Shown piece after piece: positions 35,526 to 44,474 of a DNA stretch of 64,000 nt. The position numbers and the translations under genes are program-made. This DNA comes from Oscheius onirici (Eukaryota > Nematoda > Chromadorea > Rhabditida > Rhabditidae): positions 5,766,001 to 5,830,000 of the forward strand of contig OW051471.1 of the NCBI GenBank assembly GCA_932521025.1. The letters are read 5' to 3'. A model generated the notes under the pieces. It ran no database searches and was not told where the DNA came from. It worked only from the letters and a program-made list of their open reading frames with translations. The number at the start of each line of letters is the position of its first letter. Positions within the stretch are counted from its first letter, which is position 1.

Positions 35526-35580
35526 AAATGGAATCGAACCCATGACCAAAGAATCATGAGCGGAACGCATACTTCTCGGC
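35526..35580 (-). repeat. tRNA-like A/B-box block, right arm of foldback
   Basis: The reverse-strand counterpart, with A-box TGGCCGAGAAG and B-box GGTTCGATTCC, both perfect to consensus. Between the boxes it differs from the left copy at several sites, yet the boxes are unchanged. Confidence 0.6.
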
Positions 35581-35777
35581 CACGATGCCACTTCTTCGGA
35601 CTCTGCGCGACATATTCCCCACTGCGGGCGGGGAAATTTTAAAACGTCCATAACTCGGTCCAGGGTGGTATTACGCAAAATTAGAAATATATCCCGGAAT
35701 CCCCTTGTCATGGGCTACCGAATGAAACTATACTCGGCGTGAAACGCCACCTTGACCTGACAAGCTTCCCTTGTCAG

Positions 35778-37397
35778 CAGAGATGTGCGGGAATGAAAAA
35801 ATATTCGTCATTTTTCATTTTTTTCAGAATTTCTCCCATTTTTGCCTAGTTTTTCCGTATTTTCTTTACTTTATTGTGCTATTGCCTTGTAAAAACATTT
35901 TTGCATACTATAACGGTAATTTTAGAGCCCGTCAAGTTAAAATCATGCCCTAGAAGTCGAGCACCAGCCGGAGAACCTAAAACAGAGGAGGAGAAAAACG
36001 AAGGACGTCGACAACTATCTCATACGACTTCTTCGACACAACGGGGACAAATTATACGTCTACGAACACTTTTACAAGTTAGTTTTTCGGTTTATCGTAA
36101 TTATTTTTTATTCTTTCAGACGTAAACTGTTCTGTACAAGTGCAGACTTGTAAAAACTACCGGTAAGACGACAGAATGCCTCCGGTATCACGACAACGAC
36201 CCAACCCTGTCTATAAAGCAGGTAAAGTTATTTTCAAATACTGTTGAAGCATGGTACAAGCCATTAAAAGTAAGTTATTTCTGTATTTTGCTAGTAGATT
36301 TTAGTCTTCTGTATCACAGCAACGGCCATCAAAAGGTCCATCTATCTTCACTCATCGAAAGAAATTAGAAAAACAGGCGGACACAACCGGCCTCTTACTG
36401 CGCGAGTTTCCTGTCGAAAAGGTATCACTTTGTTCTTCTATACAACAACCATCCTAGGTGAAAGAGAACTCCAACACAGCGTCTCTTCTGAAGAGCCAAC
36501 GCCTCCAAGCAGTGAAACGAGCTCGAAGACGTGCCTCCGGATACCCTACCCTAGCCGATATCGACGGAATTTCATTCATTTTCGAGTCTTAGCACTAAAA
36601 TTGTACTTATAGATGATTCAATAAACTTTTCTAAGAGAATTACTTGTTCTTGTCCAAGATTTACTGCTACAAATTGATTTTTATCAAGAAAATTTAATTT
36701 ATCCAGGTTTTACTCACCCAGCGGAGCCGGAAAGTTGATCAACGCGATGGCATATGTCCGTTTCTTGTCCCATTTATTGTTTTTGTCATAAAAACGGGAA
36801 AAAAAGACCGAAAAAATAGCTAAAAGTTCAAACTGGCCGCGCTCAAAATGGATAGCGCCAAAGTGGGACGTTTTCAAAATGGTTTCGCACAAAGTAGTTT
36901 TTCGCATTTTTGGGCTGTCCCATTCCCGCGGGAAAAAAATAAGCGCGGGATTCCCGTCCCGCGGGAATAATTTTTAGACAGTAAAATTCCCGTGCATTCC
37001 CGCGGGAATTTTCATGATTCTCGCGGGAAAAATCAGACTCTTTTTTCTTGCGATTTTAGGGTTTTTAGTCAGCAAAAATCAAGGAAGGACCGACTTTTTC
37101 GTCCAAATATGGCCTATTTTGGTGTCACCGGCTTAGAACTGCCTTTTTGACTATCAGCTTGTTAAAAATCAGCGCGAAAATTAGTTGCATAACGAAAACC
37201 CGACGAAAGTAAGCGAAATTAGCGTTTTTGGAAAATTCCCGCGGGAAAAACTGCTTGTCACGGGAATATTCCCGCGGGAACGCGGGAATAAAAGCGAGCA
37301 CGGGATTCCCTCCCGCGGGACGCGGGAAAATTTTTTGAGACTAAACATTCCCGCGGATTCCCGCGGGATTTTTTTTGACCATTCCCGCACATCTCTG
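35778..37397. mobile_element. hAT-like element, 18-bp TIR, 8-bp duplication, carrying a gene
   Basis: The left end CAGAGATGTGCGGGAATG is matched perfectly at the right as CATTCCCGCACATCTCTG. The right flank ATACTCAG (37398-37405) equals the left flank once the inserted foldback is removed (ATAC, TCA, foldback, TCA, G), giving an 8-bp duplication typical of hAT elements. It is 1,620 bp. The last 0.5 kb is rich in CCCGCGGGAA units. It encodes no transposase; instead it carries a spliced gene fragment at 35,941-36,592. Confidence 0.8.
35941..36592 (+). CDS. Spliced gene fragment captured inside hAT-like element
   Basis: Four exons join in frame: 35941-36077, 36146-36221, 36305-36421 and 36458-36592 (stop TAG). 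Introns are 68, 83 and 36 nt with GT-AG ends, and all phases agree, which is unlikely by chance. The product reads KTKDVDNYLIRLLRHNGDKL, then a Lys/Thr stretch, FTHRKKLEKQADTTGLLLRE and a basic tail before ADIDGISFIFES. There is no ATG in the first exon, so the 5' end is missing or in an unseen exon. AATAAA follows at about 36,620. I recognise no domain. It could be a captured host gene or an accessory gene of the element. Confidence 0.5.
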
Positions 37398-37406
37398 ATA
37401 CTCAGC

Positions 37407-37834
37407 CAGGGATGGCTAACCCGGCCGGCCCGGCCCGTTTGAAATTGGGCCCGGGCCGGCCCGATTTTTCGTAGTTTTTTTGCCTCTTTTCTTCCATTAT
37501 AGTTAGATAGTAGCGAGGTGATCACATTGTTAACAAAAAAAGATCATAAAAATTCCGTTTGTCGTCATTTTAGGCGGCTGATAACGTAGCAAGTCATTTT
37601 ATAGCACTAAACGAAATTTTCATGATCTTTTTTGTTAACAATGTGATCACCTCGCTACTATCTATCTATAGTGGAAGAAAGATGCAAAAAAAACCGGAAA
37701 TCCGGTCAGAAAAAGCAAAAAAATTGAAAAACAAAATTTGAATTCAAAAATTTTGAATTGAAAGCGTTGGTCCCACCACGAAAAATCGGGCCGGCGCGGG
37801 CCCAATTTCAAACGGGCCGGGTTAGCCATCCCAG
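37407..37834. mobile_element. GC-rich foldback element C (GGGCCGGCCC units)
   Basis: The left end begins CAGGGATGGCTAACCCGGCC and the right end reads GGGCCGGGTTAGCCATCCC. An inner inverted pair (TAGATAGTAGCGAGGTGATC and its complement) shows that most of the element is palindromic. The CAGGGATGG start is hAT-like. No coding; no clear duplication, because element D abuts it. Confidence 0.65.
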
Positions 37835-38028
37835 CCGGGATGTTCGGATACCGGATTTCCGGATAGCGCCATTTTGAATTGGCTGCGCACCAACTCCTAA
37901 TACATAGGGGCTGCGTATCGGCAACTACCGTAGTCAATAATCGATAGGCAGGCTGTATGTTTTACGAGTTGGTGCGCATCCAAATTCAAATTGGCTGCAT
38001 CCGGAAATCCGGTATCCGAACATCCCTG
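37835..38028. mobile_element. Foldback element D
   Basis: Roughly 195 bp, bounded by GGGATGTTCGGATACCGGAT and its reverse complement ending CATCCCTG. The interior is inverted too (AACTCCTAATACA-like against TGTATGTTTTACGAGTT). The termini look hAT-like. The left edge is uncertain by a few bases. Confidence 0.6.
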
Positions 38029-38033
38029 ATCCC

Positions 38034-38404
38034 CAGGGATGGCAAACGGCCCCGGCCCGCTTGGGAACATTTTTGAATTATTTTTGGCGGAAAAATTTAT
38101 TTTTGTACAAACAAGGTTTTTAGTGTATTTTCGTGTTGGGAACCCATTTTTTGCGTGTTTTTTTTTTGCATTTTGCCGCAAAACTCAAATTTTCCGATAT
38201 TTTTTTCGGCTTTTTCTTCGATTTTTTCCATGTTTTTCCCAAATTTCTTCGACTAGAGCATAATACGACCAAAAATAGCAATATTTCTTGCTGAATTTGG
38301 CTAAAAGCAGTTTAACAGGGCGAAAAACAACATTTTTTCCCTTTTTACGCGTTTTAACTATTTTACGGGCCGGCCGGGTTACTGTAGGCCCGTTTTGCCA
38401 TCCC
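38034..38404. mobile_element. Foldback element E
   Basis: The left end is CAGGGATGGCAAACGGCCC and the right end GGCCCGTTTTGCCATCCC. The termini match well over about 18 bp; the inner part is T-rich with no frame. Its right end is followed by more GGGCCGG-type sequence that may belong to a further decayed copy. Confidence 0.6.
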
Positions 38405-38672
38405 TTTTCGGGCCGAATTCAAATTCGTGCCGGCCCGAATTTTTTGGCGGGCCGGGCTCACAAGGGAAGCTTGTCAGGTCAACTCGGAGTTTGAGGTCGA
38501 GTATGTGTCATTCGATAGCCCATGGCAAGTAGATTCCGGAGTGTATTTCCAAATTTGCGGAATACCCCCCTGGACCGAGTTATGGACGATTTAAAAACGG
38601 TCACACCCATACCGTCTCGGCGGTCTTGCCGCAGCATACCTCATGGCGACAACAGGCGCGCATTTGCTCGGT

Positions 38673-39053
38673 CGGCATCAGGCTTGTTGAGCTGCTCTGC
38701 GGCCAGGTTGGACTTTGCGGCGGGCTAAAAATATTTTATTTCGCATTTTTTTTGTTTCCAAATGCGTCCCCCGATTAGATTTAGTTTTGTCATCAGAAAA
38801 ATTGGAAGAAAATCGAAAACTGACGACAAAATTAGAAGAAAACTGCTATTTTTACCGAATTTCGTCAAAAATCCGCATTTTCTTCTATTTTTGTCGTCAG
38901 TTTTCGATTTTCTTCCAATTTTTTTGATGGCAAAACTAAATCTAATAGGGGGACGCATTTGGAAACAAAAAAAAAATGCGAAATAAAATATTTTTAGCCC
39001 GCCGCAAAGTCCAACCTGGCCGCGGCGCAGCGCAGGTTTTCAACAAGCCTGGT
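38673..39053. repeat. Near-perfect palindrome with about 190-bp arms
   Basis: The arms begin CAGGCTTGTTGA on the left and end TCAACAAGCCTG on the right, pass through GGACTTTGCGGCGGGCTAAA and meet near 38,867. One arm is repeated as a single copy at 40,870-41,040. Confidence 0.8.
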
Positions 39054-39059
39054 CGGCAT

Positions 39060-39125
39060 GGCAGCGTGGCCTGAAGGTGAGAGCGGCGGACTATGAGGAT
39101 ATTAGTCTCCGGTTCGACCCCCGGT
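39060..39125 (+). repeat. tRNA-like block in decayed element
   Basis: GTGGCCTGAAGGTGAGAGCG resembles a D-arm with a one-base-shifted A-box, and GGTTCGACCCCCGG contains a perfect B-box. T runs follow. A reversed B-box copy (TCGAACC context) is at about 40,590. Confidence 0.5.
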
Positions 39126-39221
39126 TCGTTTTCTTTTGCAATTGTTTTTTGTTTTTATTTGGTTTCTTCTCTTCTTGGTTTCGTCTTTTATTTGGTCTTC
39201 TTTTTATTTACCTGTTCTAGT

Positions 39222-39843
39222 ATGGACCCTTCAAAAGTAGTTGGATATCTGGCCGAAGAGTTTGGACTTACAAATGGCGGCGATCTGACTCTAGAAGAAC
39301 AGCGTCTGGCTTCGCGACTGAAGATGCTTCTACTCGATGCAACGCATAGCTACACTGTATTGCCAATGGTGAATTGTGCCGGAATGCTAGCTGAGAAGTT
39401 GTACGTGGTCCTGCAAGAGCCGGATGGAACTTTCCCCAAGTACGTTAGTTTCTTAAAGCTACCTATTCTTCAGTCGCGGACACTTCCTAGCCAAGAATTT
39501 GATTGTTCGGGCCAACCAGAGCCACATAATGAACAAGGAGCTGATGAAGGACTGGTTCGAGAATGTTGTCTTCGCCTCTCCTCAACAGAAAATGTTGCTT
39601 CTTGTCGATTCCTGGTCGTCCTTCAAAGATGTCAACCTCATCCAGTAGCTGATCCCTCCGGGCGTAGAGTTCGAGCTCCGCCATATTCCGCCTGGAGCTA
39701 CTTCTTTGATCCAGCTTCTTGATGTCTATGGATTTGGACATCTGAAGAGCTTTGTCAGGCGAATCAACAACTACGCCGTGGCCAACGGAATCGACTTCAG
39801 CATCGCTGCTAGAGATTCGCTCCTGAAAATAAGTTTTCAATAA
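39222..39843 (+). pseudogene. Tc5-like DDE transposase pseudogene
   Basis: Two exons (intron about 39,439-39,474). The N-part is MDPSKVVGYLAEEFGLTNGG. The C-part contains GHFLAKNLIVRA, KMLLLVDSWSSFKD (second catalytic Asp context) and RHIPPGATSLIQLLDVYGFG (third acidic residue context), the pattern of DDE_1/Tc5-type transposases in nematodes. An in-frame TAG at 39646-39648 interrupts it just after LVDSWSSFKDVNLIQ. The first third of the catalytic domain and a DNA-binding domain are not seen, so it is truncated as well. Confidence 0.75.
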
Positions 39844-41047
39844 TTTTAAAAGCAATGCTATGTTTTAGGTTATTTCTCTAACATATCGCCAGTTTTGTCA
39901 CAACGTCTTCCAGAATTTCTGGGAGTACAGTTGATTTTCTTCTTACTGTTCCCAAAGTCTGTGACGTTCCCAACTGCCAAAATTTTGGCTTCATCAATTG
40001 TCTGTACTGTGACAAGCAGATTTGTTTTAATCACAACGTGATTGAATACCATTGGTGTTAAATGAAACTACAAACCTGTTTGTAAATGAAGTTGTAGTTC
40101 TCGTTCTGCTCCTTTATCTTCACAGGCACGGCGATCCATCGACCACATGTTGAACGACGAGAAAATTGTACGGAGCGACATCAAAACGACGAAAAAACTG
40201 CAAAAAATCGAACGAATAACCAAGATGTGATGATGTGGAGCAATATCAAAAAAAACTTAGCTTTACATAGCTAAATCGAAGAGAAGACTTGCAGCTCCTT
40301 ATCAATGTTGAGCACCAAGACATCAGGTTTTCTGCAATTATCGAATAAAACAAGAAGAAAAGTACTCAAAACAAAACAAAATGACGATCTCCTTTGTCGC
40401 GAAGTCCTTTTAGGGTCGCTCCAGCAAAAAAAATATTAAACAGGTGTGAGAAAGAAATTATAGAATAATTTCGTAAATACATGAAATAAAAAAAGTAGAG
40501 GTGGTGGAAATCAGAAAATTGGTCGCAGAATTGTTTGGGGAGACGTTGTGACAATTTTTCATAAAAGCAAAAGAAAAAAACGAGCCGGGGGTCGAACCAG
40601 AGACTATAGTCTATTTCCCACGAATAGGGACAGTGGATTTTGGGCGGGTTTGAAAAAAATGGCTCTTCAATCCGAATTTGATATTTCTTCAATTTTTAGT
40701 ATTATTTCAACTGTTTTGCTGTTTTGTCTTTATAATCGACTTCTACACTTAAACAAACCTACTTGTCACCGAAATAGGTGAAAAATATCAGGTTTTGAGT
40801 TGATTTGGGTCAAAATGGCTGATTTTTCACGAAAATCGCCGAGAATCCTTGCAAAGTGGGTATATTCTGCCATTGGACTTTGCGGCGGGCTAAAAAAAAT
40901 TCATTTCTCGTTTTTTTTTGTTTCCAAATACGTCCCCCGATTAGATTTAGTTTTGTCATCAGAAAAATTGGAAGAAAATCGAAAACTGACAATGAAAATC
41001 GAAGAAAACTGCTATTTTTACCGAATTTCGTCAAGATTTTGCTGGAT

Positions 41048-41080
41048 ATTCGGGCTGGGCTTGCTCAGCCCAGCCCGAAT
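41048..41080. repeat. Perfect 14-bp hairpin
   Basis: ATTCGGGCTGGGCT, a 5-nt loop (TGCTC), then AGCCCAGCCCGAAT. It sits at the end of the mobile-element block and contains CTCAG, the target motif of Tc4/Tc5-type elements. Confidence 0.75.
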
Positions 41081-41673
41081 AACATGTATGTAAGAGGGTA
41101 AAGATTGAAAATTACGATAGAATTTCAATCAGTTTTTTAAGAAAGTTTTAAACAAACTGTAAACGGTTCCGAATGATGCCTATCGTGTCGTGACGGTTCC
41201 ATCGCCGGACACACATATGGAAGTACTGATTGTTAAACGTCAGGATTTCATTCTAATGTCGATCGAAGACGGATTCTAATTCTACTAAACCAATCGAGGA
41301 TGTTCGTGGGCATTTTGCCCGCGAATTGAAACAGCTGAAAATTGAATTTTCGCCTTTTGCTGGGACTTCATTTGCGTCGTTTTCTCGGTAATTTCTGCAG
41401 TTTATATTTGAAAAAAAAATGTTAAACTCCTTTTCCTAGTAAGCTCCTGCTATATAAGCGCAAGTTGTTTTCTGTATTCTGTCATCACCGATCTCGTTTT
41501 GGAGACCAACGGTTGACCAATAAATAATCGGTGTTCTTTATTGGACCCTTAGAGCATACTTTGCTTCCAGTGCAGGTATACAGTCCTAGACTGACAGCAA
41601 AATTCGAATGCTGGATCTCCCAAAAATGTTATACTCGCAGTGAATCTGAAACAATACTTTGTTTCAGGTTCAC
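41081..41673. other. Intergenic upstream of crls-1
   Basis: A TATATAAG sequence near 41,451 could be a TATA element. No convincing open frame is present. The TTTCAG at 41,661-41,666 precedes the crls-1 start. Confidence 0.4.
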
Positions 41674-42538
41674 ATGGAAAAGTGTCGTCCACTGCTACGG
41701 TTACCTTCGTTATATGCGAGACGTTCTAGGAACTATGTTCTTTTAACTGTACAGGAGAAATCGATTATTCAACACAGCAAGTATGTTGCCGTTTCTTCGC
41801 TGATTTTTTCTTCCTCTTTCAGCACTACACGGCGTGCTCTTCACAGAAGAAATATAGACGAAGACCGGTTCAAGATTCTCACGATACCGAACACATTGTC
41901 AATTGCCAGGTAGGCTTATTTGAAAACCATTTTACAAGCAAGCTTGCAGAATACTGGCGACTCCTGCAATAGGATACCTTGTCGTTCACGAAAACTTCAC
42001 TACGGCTTTTTCATTGTTTCTTGTTGCCGGCTTTACCGACATGGTTTGTGCTCTGATAAACAAGGTTATTTTCTCTTAGGCAGACGGCTTTATCGCGCGG
42101 AACGTTCCCGGACAAAAGACCCTTCTTGGATCCGTTCTTGATCCTCTAGCCGATAAATTGTTGATGAGCGTCATGTTCGTAACAATGTCTACGGTATCAC
42201 TCGTTCCTGGTACGCTTTTTAATGCCTAAATTTACTGTGTTCAGCGCCACTGACGGCTATTGTGATATTACGTGATGCTTTTTTGATATCCGGAGGCTTT
42301 TACAAGCGATATCAAACGTTGGAACCACCGATCACTTTCAAACGGTACGCGATCTGTTTCCGGTCATTGGATCCGTTCAGATTTTTCAATCCAGAAGTTT
42401 CTTCGATACAAATTGTCCCAACCCGTGTAAGCAAATTAAACACGGCTCTTCAGATAGCCGTGGTTGCATGTTCACTTGCTCAGCCCGTATTCAATCTGGG
42501 CGACGCGTACCTCAATTTTCTATGCATACTAAAGTAAC

Positions 42539-42571
<33 letters not shown>

Positions 42572-42661
42572 GTAATGAATTTCAGTGTGAGCACAGCCAT
42601 TACGACGATTTATTCTGGTCTCCAGTACGCGAAAGGATCTGCCTTCAGGAAGATTTAGAAG
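41674..42661 (+). CDS. crls-1: Cardiolipin synthase (CDP-alcohol phosphatidyltransferase)
   Basis: Mitochondrial inner-membrane enzyme: phosphatidylglycerol + CDP-diacylglycerol gives cardiolipin. The start at 41674 gives an Arg-rich leader ([20 protein letters not shown]). The core opens [20 protein letters not shown] and holds the CDP-alcohol motif ADGFIARN...[10 protein letters not shown], with all Asp, Gly and Arg residues present and the spacing typical of animal CRLS1. Membrane segments follow, then [20 protein letters not shown], ending GSAFRKI. Six introns; the last contains (TA)13. AATAAAA lies just after the stop. Confidence 0.93.
42541..42566. repeat. (TA)13 microsatellite in crls-1 intron
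   Basis: A pure TA dinucleotide run immediately after the donor site of the last crls-1 intron. Confidence 0.9.
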
Positions 42662-43816
42662 TTTTTTAAAATTATTTTAGTTTTGAAATAAAAGTAACTA
42701 AATAAGTGGTTTTCTGTTAGATTTGAGAACGTCTTAGTTATTGAAAGTAGAGAGAACAATTCTTTGGCGGACTGCCTTCATCGGTGTATCTTACAGCATG
42801 TCCATCGGAAATTCAGCTCCAATTACATGTGACTAAAAAGACGACGGGAATGTAACCCGCAAGAGAGAGATAGTCGATGCTTGGGCTTCCCCAAATTTCA
42901 TTGCCGTCCAAAGACAATTGTCCGGCCAGTAAGTTTCATTGCGTTTTCGGTTCACAGCACAGCTTCCTTTTTGGTAGCGCATGTTATTATTATCCGGAGC
43001 GTGTCCATCCAAAATGAAGCTAGTTATTGTTCAGCCTCCGCGAAAATAGGATTTGCTGAATAATTTAGGAGAATATGGTAATTAGTTGAGTCGTCGATTG
43101 TTTTCTTCCTATTAATTTCTGGAGTCTTAATTGCGAAGAGACGTCCCTTTATAAACTTACCCAATCATTCAGATGGCTTTTTTACGCAAAACTCTTTTTC
43201 AGCATGAATGGCGTTTGCCTACCAAAGTCCGCTGAAAAGTCAAACGGCTCTGCGAGTGTACATAATGAAAAAGGAATTGGAATCGGCGATATTGGAAAAC
43301 AGCACACCGCAGCATCACAGTGAGTTGTTTTGACGACAATTGAACCGGAAGACATCTCTGTCTCATTGTGGTCATTGATTTCTACTCTCGTCGAGATTTG
43401 CAGCTGTGGGCATTCTCTCTCTCGTAATTAGGCCTTCCATTCTATGCTCACCTTGCTACTTTTCTGTCAGCCCAATTCCGGGAAACGTCCGTTGAATAGG
43501 TCTATCCATCATTTCCCTCGAGTAATGTCAAACTCATTACCGAAACATCCGGCTATCCTGTCATGTTCTATTTGTGATTTCCTGTGGGCGGAAGAAAGAC
43601 TTGATGAAGGCAATCAGGTGACTGTCTGTTTTGACCAGCATTCCCAAAAGTGTTCTCTCTTCGCACTCCAGTCTTAAGTGAATTTCCCTCCTCTTCTAAC
43701 TTTCGCCCATTTTGAGTCCATCCCTTGACGCCAAGATTCAGATTCTCTTACCTTCCAAAGACCTTTTTGGTCCACATTGGACTCCCCATAGTGGGGAGCA
43801 ACGAACCGGTCATGTA
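42662..43816. other. Mostly unassigned region before a membrane-protein gene
   Basis: A short minus-strand frame near 42,850-43,040 reads MRYQKGSCAVNRKRNETYWP. A plus-strand ATG at about 43,206 opens MAFAYQSPLKSQTALRVYIM. Neither joins to a recognisable domain. Exons of the downstream gene may lie here. Confidence 0.35.
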
Positions 43817-44433
43817 ATGGACTTTTTTGATGTGAGGAAGCTCTCTGCCAACTTGGTGCGAGAGTCTCAAAATGCCGGAGAAAACAAGTATAAAGACGAA
43901 GGTAATTAATACTGAAGCATCATTTCTGACGGCATTCTAGAAACTTTCATAACTTTCAGATTATTCAGTCGTCGCTCTCTTTCCTATTGTGATGATCGGC
44001 GCCGTTCTATTTGTCATCTGTGGGGCTTATAGGATAAAACGTTGGAAATTGGAGAAGAAACAGCTGGTAAGGTCACATGAAAGGTAAACTTTTCATTATA
44101 CAGGCAAATTTATCGCTCTTTTACGACGTCTGCGAAGAGACAAAATGTGAGCACAATAGCCTAGATCACTCCGAGATGGTAAGTAACCTAAAAGGATATA
44201 AAAATTGCTATTCAGGGTTGCAACAGACTACGAGCCGCACTGGTCATCCCTCCGCCTCGAACTTCGCCATTCTTTCAGCCACAATCTGTCACAAACAAAA
44301 AGTCTAGATTCGAAGTGCCAATCAGTAGTGCTTCTGCAATTGATGTACGTTTTTCTAATTTCCTTCGATTGGTTTTCTTTAGATTGGGTATCAACTGCTC
44401 CTTTTCAACGGAGATGCCACTCAAGCAGTCTGA
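43817..44433 (+). CDS. Single-pass membrane protein, unrecognised
   Basis: Exons encode MDFFDVRKLSANLVRESQNA at the N-terminus, then a transmembrane helix (VVALFPIVMIGAVLFVICGA) with a basic stop-transfer (YRIKRWKLEKKQ). The cytosolic part has an acidic stretch, a proline-rich PPPRTSPFFQPQ and the end GDATQAV. There is no signal peptide in the given start. The open frame extends upstream to 43,712 without ATG, so a 5' exon with a signal peptide may exist. Four introns of about 45 nt. The 3' end stops 41 bp from that of the THUMPD3-like gene. Confidence 0.6.
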
Positions 44434-44474
44434 TCAATGATTACGGGATCATATTACAGTTAGACATAAAGTTT

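Larger units (their letters stand above)
34842..35773. mobile_element. Tc4/Tc5-like foldback element with TCA duplication
   Basis: 932 bp. The ends CAAGGGAAGCTTGTCAGGTC and its reverse complement begin long inverted arms (about 250 bp or more, matched from TIR through GAGTTATGGACGTTTTAAAA). The flanks are TCA on both sides (34839-34841 and 35774-35776) within CTCAG, the CTNAG target and TNA duplication known for C. elegans Tc4 and Tc5. Each arm carries a tRNA-like block with pol III A and B boxes. There is no transposase. It lies inside the left 8-bp duplication of the adjacent hAT-like element, so it is younger. Confidence 0.85.
38461..41040. mobile_element. Decayed longer relative of the foldback, with DDE transposase
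   Basis: The left end is identical to the 34,842 element for the first 23 bp (CAAGGGAAGCTTGTCAGGTC...) and again preceded by CTCA. The next 120 bp align with that element's arm (GAGTTATGGACG). Then come a palindrome (38,673-39,053), a tRNA-like block, a Tc5-like transposase pseudogene, a reversed B-box block near 40,590 and a half copy of the palindrome (40,870-41,040). No matching right TIR was found, so the right boundary is approximate. This may be the autonomous ancestor type of the family. A short minus-strand open frame (39,870-40,052) inside is of unknown meaning. Confidence 0.6.
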
